The notes beneath the pieces are model-generated. The model was not told the origin of the DNA. It was given only the letters and a program-made list of their open reading frames with translations, and did not search any database. 64,000 nucleotides of DNA from Megamerina dolium. Taxonomy: Eukaryota; Arthropoda; Insecta; Diptera; Megamerinidae. Below are positions 22,925 through 33,879 of the stretch, in pieces. The DNA lies in the NCBI GenBank assembly GCA_963854835.1, contig OY978529.1, positions 4,064,501 to 4,128,500 on the forward strand. Reading direction: 5' to 3'. The position numbers were made by a program, and so were the translations under genes. The first letter of the stretch is position 1, and every line of letters begins with the position of its first letter.

Positions 22925-24065
22925 CTTTGAAGACACACCGGAAAAGTTGGAGATGAAGATCCACTTTTTTATCGGAAAATTGTGTTCAACGACGAAACTC
23001 ATTTCTGGTTGAGTGGATACGTGAACAATCAAAATTGCCGTAATTGATGTGAAGAGCAGCCAGAAGCATTGCAAGAACTGTCAATGCATCCCGAAAAAAG
23101 CACTGTTTAATGTGGATTATGGGCAGGTGGCATCATTGGACCGTACTTTTTCAAAGACAACGAAGGCAGGAACGTTATAGCCTAGACAGATGGCAATCTT
23201 AATCCGGATTAACGGCGCACTTAATCCGAATAAAATACTAACCTGACAGTGGGCAGTATTGCGGATTAACTAAACAGCTGATTACTCTTTTATTAGGTCT
23301 GCTCACTTACATTACTACCACTATCAATTTCTGTCATCTGTCACTCTCGATGTGAGAAAATCTACAAGAAGTACGTGAACTGAAAACTATCAGAAACTTG
23401 TAAATTGACATACACAGTTCATAATTGATAGCTGGATTTATTTGTTCGCCAACGCTTTTCATGTTGAAAACTGTTAACAATTGTTGAAAGCTTTTTGTTA
23501 GCGAACACACTTAATATTTTGTAAAATGGATCGAGAAAAATTCACAATAGCAAATTTTTAAATTTCCGTAATCCTCTTTTATTTTGAGAATTAACTGATT
23601 ACCAGATTAGCTGCAATTAATGCCCGAGTTGATTCGAATTAACTCGGTAAACCGAAATTAGGCTGCCGTCTGTCTAGATCATTACTGCGAATGTGATGTG
23701 TACGATAATTACAAGCTTTTGTTTGCCCAAAATGGAAGAGCTGGACTTGGCTGACATATGATTTCAACAAGACGGTGCCACATGCCACACAGCAATGGTA
23801 CAATTGAGATTCGAGTTCGGTGAATAGTTTATTTCACGTTTGGGGCCGGTCAATTGGCCACCTAGATCGTGCGATTGAACGCCTTTAGACTTTTTTGGGG
23901 GGGGGGGCTATGTTAAGGTTCACGTCTATAGCGACAAGTCTGCAACGGTTGACACACTGGAAGTCAATATTGAAGAATTTATTAGTGAGATAGCGGCCGA
24001 TATATTGGAGAGGGTATGTAGACCCAGCGTATGAACCATATATTGAATTATCAATTAATTTAACT
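22925..24065 (+). pseudogene. DD41D mariner remnant split by a MITE
   Basis: Plus-strand transposase remnant of the same DD41D family as 29657-31061. It reads IVFNDETHFWLSGYVNNQN (first catalytic Asp present), then GGIIGPYFFKDNEG up to 23177. The MITE at 23180-23678 interrupts it. It resumes with ITANVMCTIITSFCLPKMEE, the second motif FQQDGATCHTA (preceded by a stop) and PPRSCD, and ends with DTLEVNIEEFISEIAADI. A run of 11 G at 23897-23907 sits inside the third motif region and shifts frame. No inverted repeats found. The flanking transposase halves are collinear, so the MITE arrived after this mariner. Confidence 0.82.
23180..23678. mobile_element. TA-flanked MITE, copy 1
   Basis: Non-coding element of about 500 bp with ends GCCTAGACAGATGGCA at the left and TGCCGTCTGTCTAG at the right, i.e. 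inverted repeats of at least 14 bp extending imperfectly to about 35 bp through AATCCGGATTA-like sequence. TA precedes it; the right target base pair is mutated (TC). It aligns along its length in reverse orientation with 43227-43751. An inner copy of the terminal motif (CCTGACAGTGGGCAGTAT, about 23253-23270) lies near the left end. No open frame. A Tc1/mariner-superfamily mobiliser is inferred from the TA target. Confidence 0.85.
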
Positions 24066-24079
24066 CGTGTTTCGAAATT

Positions 24080-25224
24080 AAGTATTAAGGGAAAATTCTT
24101 CTTTGAGAATACCGAATGAACGCGTTCAGCAACATTTTATAATTTAATTTTTATTTAATTATAAGTAGCTTGTCTCATTACTACATCGAGATACAATAAA
24201 TACGTAGCTTGATCAAATAAGATAATTTAATTCAAAAGAACCGCTACTGTTGATAGTAGCTACTTATCTAAAAGAAATAAGAAATATTTATTTAGATTCC
24301 GCGTATGAATTTGAATATTTGCGCTTCATAAATATATATAAGATTGATGAAGAATGAAAGAGAGAGAGAGAGAGAGATTGGTTTATATGTCTACCTAATT
24401 CGTAAGATAATAAAAGCGGCATCTTTCATTAAGAACAACATATTTCACAAGATCATTTTATTATTTTGTGAAGTCTGAACGGAGAAAAAAAATAATTTTT
24501 TTTTTGTTCTTCCGCCCAAACGGAAGCATTGTTAATTAAAATTTCATGCGCATCTCTCTCACTGATCCTCAAACAAGATCAACATTAATAAAGCTATACA
24601 AATATTAAGTAAATTATGTATGTATATCATATTCAATTAAGTTGGTAACATTTAATGGAAAAATATTTCAAACATATTGGCCACCTAAGTGGAAATGTTG
24701 ATATTTATTTTATTTTAATAAACAAACAAAGTACGATCAAAAGAATACTTATCGTTATTGTACATAATGAAATAACGATAATTACTTGGTTGTCACGATC
24801 ATTAAACGTATCTTCTTTATATGTATTTACAAATATTAAATGATTTTTTAATCAAAGGCCTAGACAAATTTAATTAACACATTGGAAATTATGCAATTAT
24901 AATCAGTGATCATAGCGCTAATTAAACGTAGTTTAATTAAATCATAAGAAAAATAAAGTGATAAAAGTGTTGATTAAAATTTTCGAAATTATGAGAAACG
25001 AGATAATCAAAAAATATGATCACTTATCGCTTTCATCATCATTACACGCTAAATATATGATGATTAGAGGATTTTCTTTAATTTTAATGATGTCCACGTC
25101 CCTTTAAGTAATTTAGCAAGTTATAGGAATTAAAAAAATTCTGCAACAAATAAGAAAATAATACAAAAATAACTCATTCTTATTTGTATGATCAAACTAT
25201 TGATCAAAATTAGCTGATCTTAAG
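24080..25224. other. AT-rich spacer dense in GATC words
   Basis: No gene seen. (AG)n at 24359-24377. GATC-containing words, often TGATCA or TGATCAT, recur through the interval (for example near 24211, 24734, 24797, 24907, 25018, 25189, 25201). Short AT-rich open frames are not supported. Confidence 0.5.
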
Positions 25225-25238
25225 ATGGGAGTACTTAA

Positions 25239-25600
25239 ATAAATAAATATGTGGCACTTAAAGCCCCAAAGGGCTCATTGGCCGAGCTTCTCTTCCATTA
25301 CTGTTGTGCGTCTTAAATTTTGGACAGTATTAGAATGGACCTACTTATTTTAGCCGGTTCCGAACGGCAGAACACTTGTGACATCACTTTTTCTGAGCTT
25401 TGTCACAGGGTTCTTTTTAGAAGCTTTTTCATGACAAGTTGTTACTGTCGGAAGAATTGCCAATTGCTTGCCGACAGGTGGGTACCATTCGAAAGAAAAA
25501 TCTTTTCGATATAAAATTTGTTATGCATCAGCCGGGTATTGAACCACGACCTACAGATCAGAAGGCGAAAACACACTAACCACTCAGCTACGGCACCCAC
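25239..25600 (-). mobile_element. tRNA-derived SINE, full copy with 14-bp target duplication
   Basis: Minus-strand SINE bounded by the perfect duplication ATGGGAGTACTTAA (25225-25238 and 25601-25614). From its 5' end it reads GTGCCGTAGCTGAGTGGTTA (A box) and GTAGGTCGTGGTTCAATACC (B box), then the family body with GTTCGGAACCGGC, and CTTTGGGGCTTTAAGTGCC near the 3' end. The tail is CACATATTTATTTATT on the SINE strand, i.e. an ATTT-type tail. Its body is about 30 bp longer than the 11.66 kb copy. No coding content. Confidence 0.92.
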
Positions 25601-25614
25601 ATGGGAGTACTTAA

Positions 25615-25990
25615 TGGGAGTAATTAGTCCAACATTCTTCTATTTTCTCATATTATACATTTTTCTTTTCACAGAAACCAAATCCAAGTGAAAGAAGTAA
25701 ATAATAAGACAAAAATACGATCACTGATCATGCTAATCATCATAGCCGAAAAATTAATCGATATATGCTGATCTTAAGATGGAAGAATGTAGCGTGTCAT
25801 TTCATCTTTTGACAAATACTTTGACAATATTCCTAAAGCAAATATCAGTAATGAAGCAGTTTATAAAAGAGATCTTTTGTGACAGACCTTTGAGAAAATG
25901 TGTGATGTCAGAAGAAACTTGCCTACAATAGTCGCATAAAATTGAAACCTTTTAACATTAGACCTTATGTATTGATGCTTTTCGGCATTT
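25615..25990. other. spacer between a SINE and a LINE
   Basis: AT-rich. Contains a second copy of the word GCTGATCTTAAGATGG (25767) that also lies just left of the SINE (25212). No gene. Confidence 0.45.
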
Positions 25991-25994
25991 GTCA

Positions 25995-27227
25995 AAAAGA
26001 TGACTTTCTTAAAAACTATGGAAAAATTGCAGCGACTCGCGACACTGAATATAACCGGGGCGCTAAAGACAACTCCCACGGCCGCGCTAAATAATATACT
26101 CAATTGGCAACCTATTGATATCAATGCAGAGAATCTGGCTGCAAAATCAGCTGAAAGATTGAAAGCTATAGGACAATTGGTAAGAAGATCATATGGACAT
26201 TGTTCTATTTGTCGACCCACAGCACAGAAATTAGACAACATAATTTCGGAGATAAGGTTCGGTAAGAAGATGCAACACTATATAGAAAAGAAGGGCTAGC
26301 GTAAAGGCCTAGAACCAAGACGTAATACCTTTAATTTCTTCACAGATGGCTCGAAAATGATGGTGAGGGTTGAGGCTGATGTCCACTTTCCAGAATTGGA
26401 CATAAACCAGTCTTACAAACTCCCAAAATACTAAAATATTGCAAGGCCTTCCAAGCAGAAGTCTTTGCGACAAGAATGGCAGCTTAACTAGCTCTGACTA
26501 GAACAGCTGCCGGATCAAAATTCATTTCTACGTAGGCAGTCGAGGGGCGATTAAAGTAGTAATCGCACCACGTCCAAGAGTGTGCTGACGTGTCCAGAAA
26601 AACTAGAACGTTTACCCGAAGGCAGAAAACTACGGTTATATTGGATACCGGGACACATGGGTATACAGGGAAACGAGACTGCCGATCGAATTGCCAAAGA
26701 AGGCGTTCATCTCTCCGACACCCAAATGCGTAATATACCAATGCCACTATGCACGACTCACAACAATTTGAACTCGAGTATTATAAGGAAAGCTCCCTGC
26801 TGCTGGTGGAGAAGTAGAAACACCTGTAGGACCGCCAAAATAATGCTTGGGTTACATAACGACAACTGCTTCAAGCTGATTCTGTCTCTTAACAGAGTAG
26901 AGTGCACAGCATCCCGTGCTCATAAGAAGGGTCTTATAGAGAACGACGAATGCAGGAGATGCAAAGAGCCAGATGTAAAGGAGACTCTGGAGCATTTGCT
27001 TTGCAGCTGTCAAGCATTCTGTAGAACCCGCTTAAATTGCTTTGGAGCCCCGTAGTTCAGCAATATAGCTGTAGCAGCGGCCTTAAGCAAAAGATCATCG
27101 TTCAAATTCGCAATGAAAATCGAAATATTTAAAGATCTTTACAGCTCGTAACTAGGTATACACATTTTGGTATTACTAAGGACCCATATAGGGTATATGT
27201 GTGTCCTCTTCGCGGAGGTCTACCAGT
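25995..27227 (+). pseudogene. RNase H-bearing LINE 3' part
   Basis: C-terminal half of a LINE ORF2. The first open frame (26000-26299) reads LNITGALKTTPTAALNNIL and GHCSICRPTAQKLD, the link between RT and RNase H. RNase H follows with FFTDGSKM (first Asp). FQAEVFATRMAA (Glu) is readable only after a frame change, the middle Asp block is degraded, and WIPGHMGIQGNETADRIA (His and last Asp) is intact in the 157-codon frame 26582-27055. A Cys-rich C-terminal knuckle follows (CRRCKEPDVKETLEHLLC). The 3' part reaches the CCTAA tail at 27228. Non-functional because of stops and frameshifts. Related in layout to the element at 18.7 kb but different in sequence. Confidence 0.82.
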
Positions 27228-27250
27228 ATAACCTAACCTAACCTAACCTT
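27228..27250 (+). repeat. CCTAA-type pentamer tail of the LINE
   Basis: Four CCTAA units (the last altered) directly after the LINE's 3' region. It reads best as the element's simple-repeat 3' tail. Confidence 0.7.
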
Positions 27251-27830
27251 ACACAACAAAAGCGAAAGAAGGCGAAATTACTCCAAGAAGTTTTCAAAGC
27301 ATTTAATAATTAACTGCGTATTTTTCTATAACTTTCAAATAGAAATTTTTATTATAAAATTATTAACTTGCTTGAGATCAATTTTTCGTTCGCTTGAATT
27401 AAAAATCGTTTAACAATTGAAAAAATTGTTTAATTGAACATTTTTCAAATTTATGAAATATAAATCATTAAGTTGCACAAAATCGTCTTTTTTATTAATA
27501 TTTTTGAATGTTAATCTCTCATAAAGAATATGTTATATAATAAATTTATATTGTTATACTTTTCTGCCCTGGTGAGCTCTGATGACGATCACAGTAATAT
27601 ATATTAACTCAATTTAAATTAGACTCCTAAATTAGATAAATGTTTGTCATGATATTAGGTATTAGATCCTGTCTGCGGTGTTTGGGTCTTCCTCTTCTTG
27701 GAGCCTTGAATCTTCCTCTCTTGGTGTCCTGCAGCGGATCTCAAATATAACACCTCTCGAGAGTTCCTCGAAACTGGGTTCAGATTATCAATGGTATGGT
27801 TAGGCTAGGTTATTGTGGTTGCCCTCTTTA
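27251..27830. other. spacer
   Basis: AT-rich without gene. Around 27680-27760 a segment (TTCCTCTCTTGGTGTCC ... CAAATATAACACCTCTCGAG) is faintly similar to the antisense of the RTE C-terminal end, possibly a very old fragment. Confidence 0.4.
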
Positions 27831-27834
27831 TGAG

Positions 27835-28145
27835 AGGACATACTTAGGCCAGATGTGATACCACAGGGTCTTTCTTTCAGTACAGTTGTATGTGTTAAAT
27901 TTGAACAGTATCAGAAGGGATAGCTGATTCCGAACCGCAGAATCCTTGTGATATCATTTTCTGAGGTTTATTACAGAGCTCTTTAAGAAGCATTTTTCAA
28001 GGCCAATTGTTACTGCCAGCAAAAAATTGTCAATTATTTGCCGACAAGTGGGCTTCGTTTGAAGTTATAGTTGCTTTAACCTGGGATTGAGCTCACGGTT
28101 TACAGATCAGAAGAGCAACGCACTAACCACTGAGCTATGGAACAC
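27835..28145 (-). mobile_element. tRNA-derived SINE, diverged copy, alternative 3' end
   Basis: Minus-strand copy of the SINE family: CCATAGCTCAGTGGTTAGTG (A box) at the right end, GTGAGCTCAATCCCAGG (B box region) near 28090, and GGTTCTGCGGTTCGGAA-type body. The 3' end is not the GTGCCACAT type. It has a segment related to TATCACAATGGGCC and CCTAAGTGTG seen at 35640-35690. No target duplication found. Confidence 0.8.
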
Positions 28146-28189
28146 ACGGCTTCTCAATGTCATACTTAAAATAGCACTTAATCTCCAGC

Positions 28190-28730
28190 CTGACATGTTT
28201 ATTGGTTTTATTGCTGCTTCCAAGACAGACAAAGTCCTTTGACTCCTCCGTCATGATCTATTGTGGTTCAACGTAAACCCACTCGTTACCTCTCTATATC
28301 GAATTCAGATAATGCGCATTCATGCCGGTTATGTAAATATCGTCAGTATACTTCAGTATTCGTCAGTAGCATACTATGTTTTTAAAGACATTGCTATTGT
28401 ATAACAAATAAGCAACTCGTATTATTTTCACTATAAGCAAATTAAAGAAATAAATGAATAATCTTAGCTAAAACTTCGTTCAGTAATACACATCAAAGCT
28501 TTCTTTCCAATTTTCGCTGCACAGCGGGACCTAAGCAGTGTCTTTCCACAAAGAATGAATGAATTATTCTTTGCAGAAATACCAATCTCAGATATTGTTG
28601 TTTGGCGGTTTCATAATAAACAAATAGGCGGTTTGTGGCTATCTGTTGTTATAAAGCCTTCTCCAGAATTTGGTGTAGTGTAAAAACCTGGACGATGTAA
28701 ATTTGCTAGGCCTGAAGGTTTTTAATCTTA
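28190..28730 (-). pseudogene. RTE LINE central fragment, decayed
   Basis: Antisense match to the RT core of the 54.6 kb element, in the same order. It covers the VYLGTSI-side GACAGACAAAGTCC, the region opposite YADD (CATGCCGGTTATGTAAATAT), then CTTTCCAATTTTCGCTGCAC and the segment opposite the AFD motif A. No open frame survives. Old copy compared with those at 37.7 and 54.6 kb. Confidence 0.7.
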
Positions 28731-28734
28731 TTTT

Positions 28735-29654
28735 GAACGATTTGAACTGGTCTTGGTCGATGGGTAACATGAATATCAGCGTCTTTCATATCAGTGTTTT
28801 GCTAATCATGAGGTCCTTGCTGATCATTATTCGTTGTACATGTTTTTCATTATTCGTTGTACTTGTTTTTCATTAGTATTTTAACTCATGATGTTTTTAT
28901 AATTGTATGATTTATTTTATGATTTTTGATCATTTTTCATTACAAAGTATTTCGAATTTAAATGATCAATTGACGATCAATTTGAGATATTCTCCTATAT
29001 TGTGACTTTGTTTTTCCTGATCATTGTTCCTTCAATCTTTGTTTATTTGGACAACTAATTGATAATTTTTTGATAATATTTCATTGTAGAATTTTTTGAA
29101 ATTCAAACCAAATAAATTTTGTAAATTCAACACGATCGATCTAATGATCTTCTTTGTTTTTTATGGATCGCTCTACTTAAGGAACAAATATATTTTCTTT
29201 AATGTGAAAGAACAACTAATAGAATTATGTTCTAAACAAATTGATCGTTTTAAAATACAAATTTGTATATCTTCATTATTTACTTCCGGCTTATTTTGAT
29301 ATCCACTTGCACTCCACAAATTTTCAACGAAAGGATAATGAATTATGATTGATCATGATGATCATATTTTAAAATAATCAAATTTTGAAATTGCTGCAAT
29401 ACAAGTTGTGTATTATCGTATTATCCTAAGGAAATATAGTTTTTTACATACATTGATGAGAAATAAAGATTGATCTTAGTGGTACTCGTATGTAAGCAGT
29501 TTTTTCTCACGCTTCTTGATAGATATCGTACTTTTCAAGCACTTGAGATTTATAAAGTGATATTATTAAAAAGAATATGAAACAAAAAGAGAAATAAAAA
29601 AATACTTCAACAAATATGTTTTTGAAAAATTTCTTCTTTGCTTAAATCATTTTA
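28735..29654. other. AT-rich spacer, GATC-dense
   Basis: No gene. By hand I count about a dozen GATC words in 28800-29480, many as TGATCA or TGATCAT, more than base composition alone suggests. One 67-codon open frame (29096-29299) is AT-driven. Confidence 0.5.
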
Positions 29655-29656
29655 TA

Positions 29657-31061
29657 CAGGGTGATTTTTTAAGAGCCTTCGGATTTTATTAAAAAAAAAA
29701 AAAACATAAAATTTAGAGAAATGTATGAAATCTTTATTCGAGTCGATAGAACGATCTATATAATTCCATATTTAAAAATGATTTCATGTAAATGTTGACC
29801 ACGGCTGTGCCTCATACTGCTTCATACGCTGGATCCAATTTTGCCATACTCTCTCCAACATATCGCCCGGTATCTCACGAATAAATTCTTCAATATTGAC
29901 TGCCAGTGCGTCAACCGTTGCGGGTGTGCCGCTTTAGATATGAGCCTTAACATAGCCCCACAAAAAATAGTCTAAAGGCGTTATCTTGCACGATTTAGAC
30001 GGCCAATTGATCGGCCCCAAACGTCAAATAAACAGTTCACCGAACTCGCCTCTCAATTGGGCCATTGTTTCGGGTGCTGTGTGGCATGTGGTACCGTCTT
30101 GTTGAAATCACATGTCACCTATGTCCAGCTCTTCCATTTTGGGCAAAAAAAAAAAAGTTTGTAATCATCGCACTAAAAGAACTCTGTGACAAAGCTCAAA
30201 AAAGTGATGTCGCAAGAATTCTGCCTTTCGGAATCGGCTAAAATATGAAGAGCACTTGTAATGCTGTCTAAAATTTAACACGCATCCAAAGAACCCTTTG
30301 GGGCTTTAAGTGCCACATTCACAGTAACGTCCCTACCTTCGTCGTCTTTGAAAGCAGTACGCTCCAATGATGCCACCGGCCCAAAATCCATACCAAACAG
30401 TGGTTTTTTCGGGATGCATTGGCAGGTTTTGCAATGCTTCTGGCTGCTCCGCACATCAAATACGGCAATTTTGATTGTTCACGTATCCATTCAACCAGAA
30501 ATGAGCTTCGTAGCTGAACACAATATTCCGATAAAACAGTGGATCTTCATCCAACTTTGACCATTCATCAAAAGTCAGCCGCTGTGGTAGGTCGTATGGC
30601 TTCAGTTCTTGCACTAGCTGCATTTGTAAAGATTTACACCCAAATTCTTCCGTAAAATTTTCCACATGGTGGAGTAACAGATTCCCAATTTCGGAGAACG
30701 GCGTCGAATTGATCATTCACGGTCATCAACAACACTGGCGCATACAGCTGCGATATTTTCACCTGTTCGCACTCCATGTATGCGTGTTGTGTGGTTTAAT
30801 GTCCAATAATGTAAATTTGGTGCAAAATTTAGTCACAAGATTCCGGCTAGCCGCCTCAGAAGGTCGCCCAAACTGTCCATAAAATGGAAAAAGTACACGA
30901 AGCACTTAACGGAGCATGACTTTTGATAATTCGTTTGTAATTCGATTCATAGTTAAATTATAGACCAAACTGAACATGTTTGACAGTAACATGTTACATG
31001 AAAACAGCTGAGCTGTCAAAAACAGTGTTGCCAAAGAGAAAGTTGCTTAAAAATCACCCTG
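29657..31061 (-). mobile_element. DD41D mariner, complete ends, holding a SINE fragment
   Basis: 1405-bp element with inverted ends CAGGGTGATTTTTTAAG / CAGGGTGATTTTTAAG and TA duplications (29655-29656, 31062-31063). Removing the SINE piece at 30172-30307 leaves about 1.27 kb, the usual size. The minus-strand transposase is recognisable: MNRITNEL near 30940, KFTLLDIKPHNT, LQMQLVQELKPYDLPQRLTF, then IVFSYEAHFWLNGYVNN (the first catalytic Asp has become Tyr), HPEKTTVWYGFWAGGIIG, and TRRYHMPHST where QQDGATCH is expected in another frame. Many stops. Same family as 22.9, 43.8 and 48.8 kb, which have lost one or both ends. Confidence 0.9.
30172..30307 (+). mobile_element. SINE 3' fragment inside the mariner
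   Basis: Plus-strand piece of the SINE body and 3' end (CTCTGTGACAAAGCTC, GAATCGGCTAAAATATG, CTTTGGGGCTTTAAGTGCC). Compared with the uninterrupted mariner at 44.26 kb, about 13 target bases are replaced. The tRNA-like half is absent. No clean target duplication. Confidence 0.8.
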
Positions 31062-31063
31062 TA

Positions 31064-32309
31064 TAAGACAATTATATAAAAGAAATAAGGAAATACTTGA
31101 GATATGTCTTTTTTTTATGATTACTTTGTTAGAGAGGAAGCAATATAATGGAATAGGTGAAAATATGAAAGAGTGATCTTTATAAAGTAAATGTAAGATT
31201 TCAAAATAGAAGAAATGATTTTCATGATCAGTCAACCAACTTTCTATGGAAGTATGAAAGTATTCAATCGTTGAGAATAGAATTGAGGCACAGGAAAAGA
31301 GGAAAGTATAGATTTAAAGTATTTGATTATTGCGACTTCCTTCAAGAAATACTTAATCCTATTCGCTTCAGAGTGGTGTCATAGAAATATCCTTCATTTT
31401 GATATTAATAATAAATTATCGATTTTATGCAATGGACTCCATCGTTCTCATGCTTCAATTCATTTGACCAAATATTTGAAAATAAAATCACATTAATACT
31501 TGGGCAAGGGTTGAAGTCAGACTCCAATGCAGAGGATGAGGGTGAAGGTGAAGAGTACAATTCATCGTTCATGGATTCTCAATGGATACTCAAATGTGAT
31601 TGATATACATTTTAGATGTTGTTCTTGTTGTTTTTGTTGTTGTTGAGGATGATTTGTATTTTATTGGTCAAAGCAAAGATTTTAATTCGTTTTTGTCTGA
31701 GTTATAGTTGTTGCTTTTTTTTATTACTTTTTGTTCTGCTTCAATTTTGATTTTTTTCTTCTCGTCTCGTTCTGGAGAATCAAAAGACAATAAAGCAAAT
31801 GTTAATGACAAAATGAAATAAGATGAAAATCACAATGTTCGTGATGATGATGATGATGATGAAGAGTAAGAAGAAGAAGATGAAAATGAAGAAAAAGTAA
31901 TAAAAAAATCAAAATGCTGACATTACTTATGTGTACGTATTAGTTTTTTGGGTATTTGTTTTTTTTTTTTTTTTTTTGTATTTTTGTTCACATTCATTCG
32001 TTCTTAATTTATTACCTTTGATTGGGGCGTTCATCGTATTTGATGCCAGGTTAATAAATTTTTTAAGCAACACACATGTACGGACATTTGAACATTTTGA
32101 TTTGTTATTTTTCATATTTGATATATGAGTACGATTATGTACCAACTAAGCGCGTATAAGAAACATTTGACTGATGCGACCAAGGATGAGAACCCAGATC
32201 CCAAAGTGCGAGTGAGAGGTAAAGAGAATGCGGCGATCAATGGCGACTCGATAAGTTTTGCAGCAGCTGCATTTTGTAGAGATTTGATTGTGCTGAAAAC
32301 TAGTAGTAG

Positions 32310-32341
<32 letters not shown>

Positions 32342-32650
32342 AGTTCTTTGATTGAAAGAAATTTAAATGAGTTATAATTCTCGTACTTGAATTTCTCATC
32401 ATATACTTCGTATATAAAAGATGCTTGCACGATATGTATTGCAACGAAATGACTAACAAATATCCTCTCTGTTGTGTGGTGGATACTTGATGATTGCCTA
32501 TGCTCGAATTGGGGTATATCAAGAAGATAAAATATAAAAAACTAGTACATCCCTAGAGTGTAACTGCTTAATTCACTTTTGGGATCAACAGCAATATTTA
32601 TTCATTGTTCTTCGAAGAAGATTTGAAGATTTAGAGAACCTGAACTGAAT
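31064..32650. other. microsatellite-rich spacer
   Basis: No gene. Holds GAT/GAA-rich tracts at about 31845-31890, a T run near 31958-31978 and a long (GTT)n at 32309-32342. Open frames are translations of these repeats. A TGATC-rich patch continues near 31170-31230. Confidence 0.55.
32309..32342. repeat. (GTT)n microsatellite, ~11 units
   Basis: Perfect GTT tract of about 33 bp preceded by TAG repeats. One of many CAA/GTT tracts in the window. Confidence 0.9.
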
Positions 32651-33876
32651 CAGGTCAGTCCATAAGTTTGTGCGTTATTTTTTCAATAGTTTCACGATAG
32701 GCGCTTTTTGCGTACAAAAAATAATTCATGGGAGCTAATGGAACTATTTTTATTTTCTCTGATGTATTGTGCATCCAACAAGTGATTTTAATCGCGGATA
32801 GAAGTACGCGTTGTTAAAAAATAAAAAATAGAATTTTCGAACGAGTATAAGAAGCATATTTTGTATTTTTTTTTTTTTTTATAAAAGTGAAAACAACTGC
32901 AACAACTGCTGCTGCAGAAATAAACGCAACTCAAGGGGAGAATATCGTGAGTTTAAGGTTAAAAGTGGTTTTCCAAATTCCGAAGTGGTGATTGTGACGT
33001 TGAGGATGCCCCATGATCTGGTCGTATGGTCTGGAGGGCTTTAACTCCGACGCCTTGCAGGAACTCGTGGAAGCTGAGCCAAATTTGACAGTCGATATAA
33101 TGGCTGGAAGCTCAAATTCATCACATGGAACAGTTTGCAGGTGCCTGGTTCAATTAAGCAAGGTTCCAAAGCTGTGAAAATGGGTTCCGCATAAACTTTC
33201 CATCAGCAGAGAGTGAATGTGTATTCTCAGCTTGAAAATTAGAGTTTTTTTTATTTTTTAACCGTATTGTTACTGGCGACGAAAAATGGGTCCTTTACTA
33301 TAATCCTGTTCGCAAACGCCAGTGGTTAGATAAAGATGAAACACCGAAACCAAGCCCCAAGGAAATTCTTCTGTCTATTTGTGTGGGATATGACCAATAT
33401 CATTTATTTTGAGCTGCTAGCATCAAAACAGACGATCACAGCTGATTATTATTGCCATCAACTATCCACACTGAATGAAGAACTTGAAAAAAAATCGTCC
33501 GTCTTTAGTCAATAGACGCAAAGTTTTGTTTCACCACGACAACGCAAGATCGCATATCGCGCGACAGACCTTAGGCAAGCTGAATGAGCTCGGATGGGAG
33601 CTAATGTCGCAGCCATCATACTCTCCGAATAAAGCACCTTGCGATTATCACATTTTCCGCGGAGTACTTCAGTCCCATTTAAGTAATAAGAACTACACCT
33701 CAAAAGAAGCTATAAAAACAGCCATATAAGCAGGGAATTAAAAATTTGCCTAAACGTTGGGAAGATATTGTAAATAATGCAGGAAAATATATTATTGATT
33801 AATAAATACTGAAAACTTCTTTTTTATTTATTTTAAAACCATCTAAGAAAAATGCACGAACTTATGGACTGACCTG
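32651..33876 (+). mobile_element. DD34D mariner, second family, broken
   Basis: About 1.23 kb with inverted ends CAGGTCAGTCCATAAGTT(T/C)G at 32651 and the reverse at 33854-33876. A TA duplication is not preserved on either side. The plus strand carries a decayed transposase: ALQELVEAEPNLTVDIM (DNA-binding half), HGTVCRCLVQLSKVPK, the first catalytic block IVTGDEKWVLYYNPVRKRQW, then a stop-broken middle. A clean 84-codon frame (33475-33729) has VLFHHDNARSHIAR and SYSPNKAPCDYHIF, the second and third Asp motifs. GDEKW and the later motifs match DD34D mariners of the mellifera-like type, which is a memory-based assignment. Not related by ends to the family at 4.4 kb. Confidence 0.85.
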
Positions 33877-33879
33877 ACA

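Noticed and set aside
22582..22956. 124-codon plus-strand ORF
   Set aside because: Antisense of the second RTE-like family. The minus strand shows the recognisable RT motifs.
27228..27250. Interstitial telomere from CCTAA repeats
   Set aside because: Only four units, placed exactly at the 3' end of a LINE, and flies lack TTAGG telomeres. A retrotransposon tail is simpler.
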